Of a stretch of 64,000 bases of DNA, positions 12,877-22,306 are shown piece by piece. Origin of the DNA: Metridium senile (Eukaryota > Cnidaria > Anthozoa > Actiniaria > Metridiidae); NCBI GenBank assembly GCA_949775045.1, contig OX459104.1, positions 12,819,655 through 12,883,654 of the forward strand, written 5' to 3'. Numbering within the stretch: the stretch's first letter is position 1; the number at the start of each line of letters is the position of its first letter. The translations under genes were made by a program, and so were the position numbers. The notes below the pieces were generated by a model. It did not search any database. It saw nothing but the letters and a program-made list of their open reading frames with translations, and was not told where the DNA came from.

Positions 12877-15800
12877 GGTGAAAAGAAAGGAGTTGCCATG
12901 ATATTATAATTGTAAAAGTTTCATTTATTTATTAATAAGTAACAAACTTCATTACAAAGTTAGAAGAGTTTATAAATCATTTTTCTGACTCTGACTGTTA
13001 CTAATGTCCGCAATGTGGAATGGCCCATATGTGTTGAATTAATTTTCACCATTTTTCACCAGCTCAATGATCCATTGTTGGGTGCATCACCTGCAAGGTA
13101 AGCTAGCTTGTAGTACATCAAATATACATTGATAAATGTTCGTCTTTATTATGTACATATGTTTACTTGGGCATACAGTTTGATAATGAATAGGAAAGCG
13201 AGAAGGCTTGTCATTTTTATTACTTTGTATATTTCGGCCATTATCCAAAGGCCATCTACAGCAAAGTGAACTGAATATGAATCTAAATTAGTTTAGGAGG
13301 CTCAAAGGAATCGATTGTCCTTGTTCATTCAAGCTAGGCTTTTGTTCTTTAATAAATAGTACAAAGTAATAAAAAATGACAAGCCTTCTCGCTTTCCTAT
13401 TCATTATTATGTACATGTTTTAAAATTAACAATTTTCATACAGTACTAGTTATTATAATGTCAATTTTGTGGGACCAAAGTTTCAAAAATGTCAAGGGAC
13501 TAGGGGGTAATGTTTGATACAAGAAATAACTGATGTTGTCAATACACTCATTCCAGTTAAATGTGATGAATTTTCACAATTTTGTACAATGAATTTGACA
13601 ATTTTATCTGATGGGTGATGCATTTGACAATTTAATAATGTGAATATCAGAAATCATTGTCCTTCTCTATTAACATTGCATACTTTACCATTTGTTTAGA
13701 CTTAAACTTCAGGAAGCATTAAGCCAGCAAGGGCATGGTGAGAAAATGATTTGTGTATGATATTTATTTTAATTAATAAGATGAGTAAAAGTGTCTAATA
13801 GTTGCTTTATTTGACAGGGGGTACTCTAGGTGGATTTCCAATACGATTTTTAATACTTGTGGTAGGTACCAGCTTGTTGATTTCATAGGCTAATCAGTCA
13901 CGATCGCGTGACATTATCAAATACTTAATTTACAAGAAAAAAGAGCTTACAATCAAATTTGTCACATCCATAATAATAAAATTGCAAAGGTCCATAAAGA
14001 TTGCTCTTAAAATAACGAAGATATAATTTTTTGAAACTAAGCATTTTTGCAAAAACACCGGCCAAATACTATGTAGCTAGGCATGCAATGACCGACAAAC
14101 CTTGTTATCAGACTAGACACAAAAATTCTGCAAAACTTCTTAGATTAAAAAATTCATAACTTTGTCAATTTAAGGGGAATTTTTACAAAACTTTGCAATT
14201 TTACTAATATTGATATGAAAAATTTGATAGTAAACGTTTTTCTGAAAACAAATATCTTAATAATGTCACACAGGAGTGCTACAGGCTTATTGATAACCAA
14301 AGATAAACACTTAAACTTTTGAACTTTTTATGCATATGGGCTATTGCTCACTGTGATTCATGTATTGTTGAATATCGATGTATAACAATCTTGACTCATT
14401 ATATAACCTTTATTCCTGTTTTAGACAAGATTATCCAAAATCCTCTTGGTAAAAAAGGAATGTATTGAGAAGCTTAAAGAAATGAATACACAAGCAGAAA
14501 AAATGGTTTGTATAGTCTCTTATTATCCTGTTAACATAATGTTTGTATTTGTATATACAATTATTGGATGAGGCTGAGTATCACCCATTAATGCAAGCCT
14601 TAGCAACCAAATGACCCACTTATGCCACCATTGGCAACCAAATGACCCACTAATGCCAGCCTTTGTAACCAAACGACTCATTAATGCTACCATTAGTAAG
14701 CAAATGACCCACTAATGCCACCATTGGCAACAAAATGACCCACTTATGCCAGCCTTGGCAACCAAATAACCAACTTATGCCATCCTTGGCAACTAAATGA
14801 CCAACTTATGTCAGCCTTGGCAACCAAATGACTCGTTAAATGATTAATGATAATGATAATGCATTTATATAGCGCACTTTCTATGTGTATACAGCTATTT
14901 CAATTAACGTTGTCCATCTGGAATGGTTGATCTGAGACCGATAGGAATTGTTGGAGCTCGTTAAACTGCAAATGCACTATTATAATCACACTTGAATATT
15001 AATGTTTACTTCTGAAATACTGTTATCTGTAATTCAGCACCATTCAAGTGTGATTATGATAGTGCATTTGCAGTTTAACAAGCTCCCATAATTCCTATCG
15101 GTCTCAGATCAACCATTCCAGATGGACAACGTTAATTGAAATAGGTGTATATTCAAATGTGCTTTACACATTATAGTTAGCTGTTAGTAATTAGTATATA
15201 TTAGTGTAAGTGTAGGCCTTTCACTGAGGATGGTCGTGACCTGCGTCCTCAGTCGTTCTTTTACGTCCCCCTGATTAATGGTTAGTGTGTGAGTGGCGAG
15301 ACGGGACTTCCGATTTAATGTCCTTATCCGAGAGGATGCGAAGCCTAACAATTATAAACCGATAATGTTAGCCTTAGCAACCAAATGACCCACTTATGCC
15401 AGCCTTGGCAACCAAATGACTCATTAATGCCAGCATTAGCAACCAAATGACCCACTCATGCCAGCCTTGGCAACCAAATGGCTCATTAATGCCAGCCTTG
15501 GCAACCTAATGACCCACTAATGCCACCATTGTCAATCAAGTGACCTTAATGTATCATGTTGGCAATTCAACAGAAATCTTACCAAGATCCAATAGATAAA
15601 GATTTTCAAAGAAGATATGCTTGTGTAGTCTTAGAGCTGGAAAGACTTAACAAGGTATGGTTATCTCTTGAATTAAGTCATGAAAAAATAAATATAATGT
15701 GCAGTGGAGAAGAGTACAGTGTGGGTGTAGTGGAGAAGAGTGGAGTGAGGGTGCAGTGGGGGGAAGTACAGTGGGTTAAAAGGTTATGTGATATCTATTT

Positions 15801-18800
15801 TTAACCAAACTCAAAATTGCTTTTTGTTGGCACAAGAAAGAAAGGTCTTTATTCCTTGCTAGAATAACTGATGTGTTGTAACTATGTTGTATATTTACCA
15901 GGATCTTAACGATTACTTGAATGGTGTTCAAGATTACTGCCAAGAGGTAAGGCAATAATATATACTTATATCAATCAAGTACTGTAAAGCTGTGTAAATA
16001 ATTACATTCACAATAACACTTTATAGTGAGTAAACTCAACTCATCATAAAGGGTTAACTTAAATGTACCATTGACTAAAATATACTCAGTTATTGAGTAA
16101 ACCTGGCTTTTACTCAAAAAGCGTTGGATCAACACATTTTGAAACAGTTTAACATACCGTAACCATATCAAAACCAAATGAATCGTGATTACATTATTAA
16201 TATAGATGCTTAAAAACATATGAATGTTTTGTTTATATTTACAACAAGGTGTATTATTCAGTTGATAGATAGTAAATCAGTAAATATTGTAATCATGTAT
16301 TGACGAAGATCGTATTTCTATAGCTTGCACCTGAACATGGCATCCACACGTTAGACCAAACAATCAGTGTCAAGAGAAAATGTGACAAGGAAGCAGTTGA
16401 ATTAGTACAAGAACAGAACTGCAAACTTGGAAGGTAAATTGATGGTGATAGTGATGATGGTGATGATAGTGATGATGATGGAGGTGGCGACAAGAAAGCA
16501 GTTGAATTAGTACAAGAACAGAATTGTAAACTTGGAAGGTAAATTGATGGTGATAGTGATGATGATGGTAATAGTGATGATAGTGATGATGATGGAGGTG
16601 ACGACAAGGAAGCAGTTGAATTAGTACAAGAACAGAACTGTAAACTTGGAAGGTAAATTGATGGTGATAGTGATAGTGATGATGATTATAGTGATGATGA
16701 TAATGTTTTTTTCCATTCTAGTCTATCTGTCAAGAGTCAACCAACGTTGAAAATCATAAACAAGCTAACATCTGTCCTTCTACAAATACAGGTGAGTCAT
16801 CAGTTATCATATAGGTATTGGTTGCATACAACTCCAGTTTCACATTTTCTAGCACCGCTGTACAATTTGACAAAAGGCTCATTTGCACAGGGATAATCTC
16901 GATTCTGAGTAAATTTAAATGTGTTTTCTATTGTTTAGCGGTAGTATTTTCCAGTGCATTTTGTGAATTTGTGAATATTTTTACAAGATGTCGAGGCTTA
17001 GCCTGTGCAAATGTGCCTTTTGTCAGATAGGACAGTGGTACTAGATAACCTTAAACTAGAGTATTGCAATGCAGGCATTACAGTGATAGTGGCAGATCCA
17101 GTGTTACTTCAAGGAGAGTGACAAAAGGCATCACAATGTTCCAGTTCATAGTTTTTAGTTCTTTAATCTTATCTTATCCGTTATTTTATCATTTTGCTAA
17201 AGGGGGAGGGGGACTAGTTAGGGGGCTTTTATTAATGTATGGAGGGTCGGCAAAATCTTATGTTGTCTTTTCCATATACTACACATCCCTCCCCCTTCCT
17301 GGTTAGAAAAAAATATCATAGCCCCCCTATTTAGTTGCCCAGTTAATAACTAAGGCTGCTTTTACACGGTACCGGACGAATTTTTGAAAGGTTAAAAGAT
17401 CGACCTGGACATGCTGTTCAGAAGGAACGGATCAATATTTTCGTTCTGTTCAGAGGAGACCATCAGAACCATCAGTAGTTTTAATAAAATTTACACGGTA
17501 CGATTTTTTGACCGGTCAAACTGTTTACACGGTACCGGTCAACTTTTTGACCGGGCGGGTTAAAAAATCGTCCTCGATTTTGCAGGTCGAATATTTGGCC
17601 GGTTAGGCGTCCAAATTATTGCGCGTTTAGCGCAAAAATTCGTCCGGTACCGTGTAAACGTAGCCTAAATCTGCATAAAATTAGTAACAACCCTATATAG
17701 CGTCCGAAATTAACGTGACCCCCCCATCAATCAGGGCTATATGACCCTCCCCCCCCCCCATACACTAATAAATGAAAGTCCCTTTACCCAATTCACCTCC
17801 TCCTCCTCCTGTACCCGCCCCTTGTAATAGTTCTAATCAGGGCTATATGACCCTCCCCCCCCCCCCATACACTAATAAATGAAAGTCCCTTTACCCAATT
17901 CACCTCCTCCTCCTCCTGTACCCGCCCCTTGTAATAGTTCTAATCAGGGCTATATGACCCCCCCCCCCCCCCATACACTAATAAATGAAAGTCCCTTTAC
18001 CCAATTCAGCTCCTCCTCCTGTACCCGCCCCCTTGTAATAGTTCTAATCAGGGCTATATGACCCTCCCCCCCCCATACACTAATAAATGAAAGTCCCTTT
18101 ACCCAATTCACCTCCTCCTCCTCCTGTACCTGCCCCCTTGTAATAGTTCTAATCAGGGCTATATGACCCCCCCCCCCCCCATACACTAATAAATGAAAGT
18201 CCCTTTACCCAATTCCTGTACTTGCCCCCTTGTAATAGTTCTAATCAGGGCTATATGACCCCCCCCCCCCATACACTAATAAATGAAAGTCCCTTTACCC
18301 AATTCACCTCCTCCTGTACCCGCCCCCTTGTAATAGTTCTAATCAGGGCTATATGACCCTCCCCCCCCCATACACTAATAAATGAAAGTCCCTTTACCCA
18401 ATTCACCTCCTCCTCCTCCTGTACCCGCCCCTTGTAATAGTTCTAATCAGGGCTATATGACCCTCCCCCCCCCCCCCCCCATACACTAATAAATGAAAGT
18501 CCCTTTACCCAATTCACCTCCTCCTCCTCCTGTACCCGCCCCTTGTAATAGTTCTAATCAGGGCTATATGACCCCCCCCCCCCCCCCCATACACTAATAA
18601 ATGAAAGTCCCTTTACCCAATTCAGCTCCTCCTCCTGTACCCGCCCCTTGTAATAGTTCTAATCAGGGCTATATGACCCTCCCCCCCCATACACTAATAA
18701 ATGAAAGTCCCTTTACCCAATTCACCTCCTCCTCCTCCTGTACCCGCCCCCTTGTAATAGTTCTAATCAGGGCTATATGGTAACATGGTGATCTCTTATT

Positions 18801-19306
18801 TATAGTCATTAGCAGAGAATGAGTTGAATACTTTTGAGTTCAAATCTCTCTCTGATGCTGTTGAAGAAATCAAGAACTCTATAGACTCAAGTAACATGAG
18901 GTAAGCTTGATAGACGGGCGGGGTTACACAATATATGGGTAGTGATCCTTGATGTTTCTGTTGATGTTGCTATTAATAAGAATAGTAATGATAATAGTGC
19001 TAGTATTTATTTATACACGATATCAGCTTTGCTGATGTGGTCGTGTTTTGGATACCCGCGAAAAACATGGGGCATTTAATTGGGTGAATTTGAGTGGCGA
19101 ATAAATTCATGAAAACCGTGCAAAGAGATTTCATTAAGTGATTAGAATTGTCATTAGGTGATGAAAGAGCAAAGATGGAATACATGTTAACTGTATTTTG
19201 TATTCTTTTATTTTCCAGCTGTTTTCAGAATCACGTGGAGATCCATGTTGCTCATATTCAGTCTGGACTGAGTCAAATGGGCAACTTACACGCTTTCTCT
19301 TCCTAG
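800..19306 (+). CDS. LIN9: LIN9, MuvB/DREAM complex subunit (26 coding exons)
   Basis: LIN9 is a scaffold subunit of the nuclear MuvB core, which joins DREAM to repress or B-MYB/FOXM1 to activate cell-cycle genes. Coding exons: 800-812, 2453-2485, 3901-3953, 4313-4387, 5188-5210, 5456-5477, 6087-6125, 6418-6506, 6966-7029, 7464-7525, 8501-8582, 8825-8900, 9031-9126, 9517-9554, 10559-10653, 11323-11353, 13063-13097, 13700-13737, 13818-13861, 14425-14505, 15574-15654, 15902-15946, 16324-16433, 16722-16791, 18806-18900, 19219-19306 (TAG). All phases agree and give 525 residues, close to the vertebrate ~540. The start MAEEESSAEALVSLKG matches the vertebrate N-terminus. The DIRP domain spans about 90-200 (LLKLPKAAKW, LFEGDNDFCICLKESFPN, VRRLMGKPRR). 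A Tudor-like segment spans about 203-255, and an alpha-helical LIN52/MYB-binding region about 337-410. The C-terminus ends VEIHVAHIQSGLSQMGNLHA. The 13-nt first coding exon is inferred from phase and family similarity. Confidence 0.95.
1125..1932. mobile_element. 808-bp TIR element with TTA target duplication, copy 1 (LIN9 intron 1)
   Basis: Ends are perfect inverted repeats starting TGTACGAGTCAAATCC and continuing through ~50 bases of G/C-run sequence. TTA flanks both sides (1122-1124, 1933-1935). Subterminal copies of GGGCATTTGAC-like words occur in both orientations. There is no transposase, only short chance ORFs. A TTA duplication with long TIRs fits the PIF/Harbinger superfamily. The second copy at 48360-49166 is inverted and nearly identical. 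Confidence 0.85.
2562..2695. mobile_element. Small hairpin element in LIN9 intron 2
   Basis: ACGGGCGTGCAGAGATATGA at the left is matched by an imperfect inverted copy ending TCTCCAAGCGCCCATG at the right. The interior is short and AT-rich, non-coding and MITE-like. Confidence 0.5.
2755..2850. repeat. Dispersed repeat, copy 1 (see 4135-4235)
   Basis: The stretch with CATGTGTGAT, TTTTTATCAGTGTG and AAATCCCTATAAAACACTG recurs in the same order at 4135-4235 within LIN9. It is probably a small interspersed element; its ends are not resolved. Confidence 0.55.
3061..3406. mobile_element. 346-bp TIR element, TTA duplication (LIN9 intron 2)
   Basis: TIR starts GGCCAAACAATATGTGTGTT and its inverted copy ends at 3406. 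TTA flanks both ends (3058-3060, 3407-3409). The interior is non-coding. The inverted second copy lies at 8064-8417 in intron 10 of the same gene. PIF/Harbinger-like by duplication. Confidence 0.8.
3522..3680. mobile_element. Hairpin MITE in LIN9 intron 2
   Basis: Inverted arms contain GTGTCCAATTTTAA on the left, TTAAAATTGGACGCC on the right, and internal GTTCTTGACTGG versus TCAGTCAAGAAC. The loop is about 50 bases. Confidence 0.65.
4135..4235. repeat. Dispersed repeat, copy 2 (see 2755-2850)
   Basis: Second copy of the CATGTGTGAT ... AAATCCCTATAAAACACTG repeat, in LIN9 intron 3, same orientation. Confidence 0.55.
5513..5756. mobile_element. MITE with TA flanks in LIN9 intron 6
   Basis: TIR GAGTGCAAACAATA at the left is matched by TATTGTTTGCACTC at the right, flanked by TA on both sides, as in Tc1/mariner elements. 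The interior holds several ACTAATTTAGTG-like inverted words and no ORF. Confidence 0.7.
6290..6362. repeat. TTTA/TTCA tetranucleotide microsatellite
   Basis: Runs of ATTT and ATTC tetramers, 56 bases before the acceptor of the DIRP-encoding exon of LIN9. Confidence 0.8.
6520..6873. repeat. 44-bp minisatellite, 8 units, LIN9 intron
   Basis: Unit contains TTTTGTCCATGGTACATTAT and CTTCCTGCTGTTCATGGG, nearly identical copy to copy. The array begins 14 bases after the donor at 6507. Because 44 is not a multiple of three and the unit lacks stops, long ORFs run through all three frames; these are not genes. Confidence 0.95.
7089..7349. mobile_element. G-rich-ended MITE family, copy 1 (LIN9 intron 9)
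   Basis: Ends read GGGGGCTTTCATTTATTAGT at the left and an inverted ACACTAATGAATTAAAACCC at the right, with the inner inverted words GGGTCGGCAAAAT and ATTTTGCCGACCC. Relatives lie at 17221-17780, 19683-19915 and 58063-58290. Confidence 0.8.
8064..8417. mobile_element. TIR element, second copy, inverted (LIN9 intron 10)
   Basis: Reverse-complement relative of 3061-3406, sharing GGTCGGTAGGTCGGATTTCT and the TIR GTGTGTTTCCTGTTGC. The left terminus is decayed (AACCAAAC), so the duplication is unclear there. Confidence 0.75.
8583..8824 (+). other. LIN9 intron with probable GC-AG boundaries
   Basis: Family alignment requires the exon ending ...LLQQKK to join the exon starting VSELSKFKDLP in phase 0. 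The junction after the last lysine codon reads AAG then GCAAGC, so the donor is GC rather than GT; the acceptor is a normal CTATAG. The only phase-compatible GT alternative (GTGGGT about 66 bases downstream, at 8649) would insert 22 residues not found in other LIN9 proteins. GC-AG introns are a known minor class. Confidence 0.7.
10966..11193. mobile_element. MITE with GGGGTGGACCATTT ends (LIN9 intron 15)
   Basis: The left end AGGGGTGGACCATTTAACTT is mirrored by AAGTCAAATGGTCCACCCCT at the right. The interior repeats A-runs followed by TTTCCTGCA. It is related to the tandem array plus body at 22594-22985. Confidence 0.75.
11509..12482. mobile_element. ~970-bp hairpin (foldback) element in LIN9 intron 16
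   Basis: Two arms of about 470 bases (11509-11982 and 12014-12482) are inverted copies with a few mismatches, around a 31-base loop. Outer ends read CACGATGGTCAG and CTGACCATCGTG, flanked by ATC on both sides. Each arm carries TTTGGCGCCAAA (11686, 12303), a CCCGCC/GGCGGG E2F-like site (11806, 12163) and TGACGTCA (11663, 12330), with a third TGACGTCA in the loop (11994). Non-coding. Confidence 0.85.
12525..12790. mobile_element. Palindromic element with GGTCTGATATTTTC words (LIN9 intron 16)
   Basis: Arms contain CCATATAATAAACGATTTAT and its complement around 12640-12740. CAGACC/GGTCTG words sit beside AAAATATCAGACC on both sides. A relative lies inside the foldback spacer at about 45685-45850. 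Confidence 0.7.
13183..13408. mobile_element. 226-bp MITE in LIN9 intron 17
   Basis: The ~45-base TIR starts ATAATGAATAGGAAAGCGAG and is repeated inverted at the right end (CTCGCTTTCCTATTCATTAT). The inner parts of the arms read TTATTACTTTGTA and TACAAAGTAATAA. Confidence 0.8.
14838..15361. mobile_element. Dispersed repeat inserted in the minisatellite
   Basis: Begins with ATGATAATGCATTTATATAG and the word AGCGCACTTTCT, resumes after the nested MITE as TTCAAATGTGCTTTACACAT, then GAGACGGGACTTCCGATTTA and CTTATCCGAGAGGATGCG. It has no ORF and its class is unknown. It reads as one unit broken by the MITE at 14890-15145. Confidence 0.55.
14890..15145. mobile_element. MITE with CTATTTCAATTAACGTTGTC ends, copy 1
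   Basis: Long TIR CTATTTCAATTAACGTTGTC, then CATCTGGAATGG, with GGTCTCAGATCAACCATTCC mirrored at the right, ending AATTGAAATAG. The central part is short. The other clear copy lies at 49305-49555, and TIR-like ends occur elsewhere in the window. Confidence 0.8.
16384..16653 (+). repeat. LIN9 exon end triplicated together with its splice donor
   Basis: The last ~50 coding bases of the exon at 16324-16433 (residues DKEAVELVQEQNCKLG) and the following GTAAAT donor recur at 16489-16538 and 16603-16652. They are separated by GAT/GATG-rich simple repeats, with periods of 105 and 114 bases, both multiples of three. The first donor (16434) keeps the conserved reading frame. Reading past it meets TAA at once, so use of donors 2 or 3 by simple extension would give a premature stop. 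Copies 2 and 3 still keep the coding sequence nearly unchanged. Confidence 0.85.
16840..17043. mobile_element. MITE in LIN9 intron 24
   Basis: TIR TAGCACCGCTGTACAATTTG with ACAAAAGGCTCATTTGCACAGG at the left is matched by CCTGTGCAAATGTGCCTTTT and CAGTGGTACTAG at the right. Non-coding. Confidence 0.75.
17221..17780. mobile_element. G-rich-ended MITE, copy 2, interrupted by another MITE
   Basis: The left end GGGGGCTTTTATTAATGTAT and right end ACACTAATAAATGAAAGTCC belong to the family at 7089-7349. The body is interrupted at 17352-17668. The right terminus is continuous with the tandem array to 18779. Confidence 0.7.
17352..17668. mobile_element. MITE nested in the G-rich-ended MITE
   Basis: TIR GGCTGCTTTTACACGGTACC, then GGACGAATTTTTG, is mirrored by CAAAAATTCGTCC and GGTACCGTGTAAACGTAGCC. 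TAA flanks both sides. Internal copies of TTTACACGGTACCGGTCAA and ACCGGTCAAA add further inverted structure. Confidence 0.8.
17759..18779. repeat. ~90-111-bp minisatellite, 10 units, ending at a LIN9 3' splice site
   Basis: Each unit has a C-run of 8-17 bases, ATACACTAATAAATGAAAGT, a CCTCCTCCTCCTGTACCCG segment and GTTCTAATCAGGGCTATATG. ATACACTAATAAATGAAAGT with the C-run is the terminus of the MITE at 17221-17780, so the array looks like amplification of the MITE's right end with adjacent DNA. It stops 26 bases before the exon at 18806. Confidence 0.9.
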
Positions 19307-19682
19307 CTTTGCTTGTTGTACCATGCTTTATTGTACATATTGGGATATCTGTGATGCTGTATCGACAGGGCTTGTTTTGTCAAGTTGACTAAAAGCCTAG
19401 TGTTATCATTGCAGGTCAATAGACCTTGTGAAGTATCGCACAATAACTGTATAGTATGTATCCCTATCATGTAACTGATACCAGCTTGCCTTCAAGCCGT
19501 ACAAGAAATTAATACCAGTAGTGTTGAGACTCATGAGATCCACCCTTCTCCGGAAACAACTCCCTTTTTACTTTTGGGCATCTTGTTTCAATTATGAGAA
19601 CATCCCTGTACGGTTCAAGCTGGTAACGTGATCGCGGTCGTTGTAGAAGATGATGAGATTATACGGAATACTTTCATTTCAA

Positions 19683-19915
19683 GGGGGCTTTCATTTATTA
19701 GTGTATGGGGGGAGGGGGGGGGGGGTCGGCAATATTGAGGGGGTCACGTTATTTTCGGAAGCTATATAGGGGGTGGGGGGGGGAGGTTGTTACTAATTTT
19801 ATGCAGCGTTAGTTATAAACCAAGCAAGAAGAGGGGGGTGTTGCGTAATATTTGGAAAGACAACATAAGATTTTGCCGACCCCACTCCCCATACACTTAT
19901 AAATGAAAGCACCCT
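19683..19915. mobile_element. G-rich-ended MITE family, copy 3
   Basis: GGGGGCTTTCATTTATTAGT at the left and ACACTTATAAATGAAAGC at the right, with GGTCGGCAATATTG and GATTTTGCCGACCCC inside. Intergenic, just after LIN9. Confidence 0.8.
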
Positions 19916-20221
19916 AAACGTTTGCTTTATTGTCTCGGTTGTTGAGGATTTGGTCACGTGACCAAGAACGCAAAGTCAAATAATTTAGTTGAGTGCACAC
20001 AGAGAACACTGCAGTGGTTTATTATAGTTGTATTACCATGATTTAATAGTCTCCAACGTAGGCGTTTTTAATGTCGTCACGCCATGCTTCACTCCCCGCT
20101 TGACGACACTAAAAATGGCTGCGCTATTTAATCCATCCTTGGTAGTTACTAGACATACGTTACAATTTGATCAACACTAATGTATTTGTCATTACTAATC
20201 ACTACACACACCAGCTCTTTG

Positions 20222-20399
20222 TTATCAGTGTAAAACACTATCAGTAGCAAACGTGTTGACCCTAGGTTCAGTGCCAAGCCGTGGTGGCTTCGTGCGCCCG
20301 CGATACTCCGCCCCTCCGCCTCGTTAGAAGCACAAAGCCACCACGTACGGCTGGGGACTGAACCTAGGGTCGACACGTTTGCTACTGATAATGTTTTAT
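20222..20399. mobile_element. Hairpin MITE, GC-rich loop
   Basis: Arms contain ATCAGTAGCAAACGTGTTGA and CCCTAGGTTCAGT on the left, ACTGAACCTAGGGTCGACA and CGTTTGCTACTGAT on the right. Inner GTGGTGGCTT pairs with AAGCCACCAC. The loop is CpG-rich (GCGCCCGCGATACTCCGCC). Confidence 0.75.
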
Positions 20400-21600
20400 A
20401 CTAATATAGATTATTAGTATATAGATTATTCGCACAACTAATATATGAAAGCATTACCATGTTCGATGTACGATTATTCTCATAAGTTTTCCACGCCATA
20501 TTTTAAATGAATACGAGTTCACAGGTTTTCGATAAGTTTAGCAAAAAAGAAGACACCAGAGCTCTGACATTCAGAATAGTCAACTTGGTAATGGTTTATA
20601 TTTCATGGATACCACCACTTAATAAAAATGTGTACAGTAAATAAAATACCACGAGAAGATTTCACAACAACCTATTATGCAGTTTAGTATTACAGAGCGA
20701 AGTGCAAAATTACGACCAATGTTAAGGTATTCGCACACGCTGTTTTGCTGCTAAACACGCCTTGTTTGATAATAACTAGGCAGCTTCAAATTGAAACGAG
20801 ACAGTTTAACGTACAAAATCCCGTGCAACTGACGACTACATTGCTGTCGTGCTTTTGCGCTTCGTGCTGTAATCTGTACATATCTAATTCAATTAACGTT
20901 GTCGTTGCCTTGTGACCGAAAAGGATCACGGAATATATTCCATCGAGGTATCTTGTGGGGGATTGCGATTATTTTTTTTACGTTGGGCAAATATTTATTT
21001 TACGGTGATGCCGTAAACTTTGAAGCTGCTATGTTTTAAAATGTCGAATTGTTTCGTGGTGTTTAGGACCTCGCAAACCACGCCCCCTCCACATATCGGG
21101 TTTGTTTGCGAGTGTTGCATAAGGTAAACGGAAAAAATACAAAATACGGTTGAGGTAAACCTGCATATAAGACTTAAAATCCCATGAATCTTTTCGGTTT
21201 CCATGTCAGACTTTTGCCACAGAATTAGCTATATATACTATGACAGCGTAGAATGCATCATGACTATTTTATTAATAAACATCTTGTTGCATTTTATCTT
21301 GTGTCACAGTAATGTGCTTTAAATATATTAGAGCCTTGTGCATGCACTACCCACTGCGCGCTAGAGGCAATACTCAAGCGTGGTATACTTAGAAATCGGT
21401 TCTAGGTCGGGAATGTGGTATGCAATGTTATATCTCGGGCAACCCAACCTCTTGACTTTTATCTTATAAAAACTAGCGACCTTTTCAACTTATAAAAAAA
21501 ATCAACCATGCAATTAACGACTTTTCGCCTAATAAATAACTAGACACTACACATACATTAATATGTTGAAATTGAAGCGATTTTTTTTTTAAATCCCCCT
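20400..21600. other. Intergenic stretch without recognised gene
   Basis: Only short chance ORFs are present. Near 20890 a TTCAATTAACGTTGTCGTTG stretch resembles the inner TIR of the family at 14890-15145. I saw no TIR pair, tandem array or RNA gene. Confidence 0.4.
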
Positions 21601-21612
21601 CTCCCTACATAA

Positions 21613-22306
21613 AATGTATACACCTATCGTTGTCGCAATAAAAGCTACACTGAGATCACATACACTCTGAAGCCAGCACAGGATGTCGGTATTTCTTCTC
21701 TTGTTTTCGATTTATTCATAGTATATTTTGGTTGTACGTGTTTGTCGTTATATGACCATAACAAGTTGTTACAGTGGTAGATCATGAAACAAATATTTCT
21801 TGAAAAAACGTGTAAAGAATCATAAGTTATGTCCGTATAACCGACAACCTTTGCAGGCTTCATAGTGTGGACTATAGCCCGACGTAACCAATCGAACGAA
21901 ATCGAACGTTCGATTCAATCGAATTCGATCGAATTCAATCGAATGATTGGATTCGAGTGTATTCGATAATCGAATGAAATCGAATTCACAACTTTTTTGA
22001 GCCAATCGAACATAATCGAACATTTGATTGTTAAATCATTCGATTTTCTTCGATTTTGATTTTCTAGCGCGGCAATAACTTTGATTATCGTTCGGAAATC
22101 GAACACAATCAAGCATTCGATTGCGTTCGGAAATCGAATTTAATCGAATTCACAACTTTTTTAGTATTCGATTTCATTCGATTACCAAACGCAATCGAAT
22201 CCAATCATTTGATTGGATTCGATTGCGTTCGATTACCGAATCGTTCGATTGGTTACGTCGGGACTATAGCTTCGGCTGCAGCAAATATATTTGAAATAGG
22301 TGTATA
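21613..22306. mobile_element. TIR-like unit with ATGTATACACCTAT ends enclosing other repeats
   Basis: ATGTATACACCTAT at the left is mirrored by ATAGGTGTATACAT at the right. Inside lie a reverse-oriented unit of the 60470-61100 tandem repeat (21675-21795) and the palindromic element at 21879-22261. The ends resemble the TATACACCTATTTCAA family. Confidence 0.5.
21879..22261. mobile_element. 383-bp palindromic element with 9-bp target duplication
   Basis: The TIR CCGACGTAACCAATCGAACG is mirrored at the right end. GACTATAGC flanks both sides exactly (21870-21878, 22262-22270). The whole interior is built from ATTCGATT/AATCGAAT words in both orientations and is non-coding. A 9-bp duplication fits Mutator-like elements; hAT (8 bp) is less likely. 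Confidence 0.9.

Larger units (their letters stand above)
14585..15560. repeat. ~32-bp minisatellite split by an insertion (LIN9 intron 20)
   Basis: Units contain GGCAACCAAATGACCCACT and ATGCCAGCCTT. They run at 14585-14837 and resume at 15362-15560, ending 13 bases before the acceptor AG of the exon at 15574. The gap holds a dispersed repeat with a MITE nested in it. Confidence 0.85.

Noticed and set aside
16293..16607. Minus-strand Ser/Pro-rich 104-codon ORF
   Set aside because: Antisense of the GAT repeats and duplicated LIN9 exon end.
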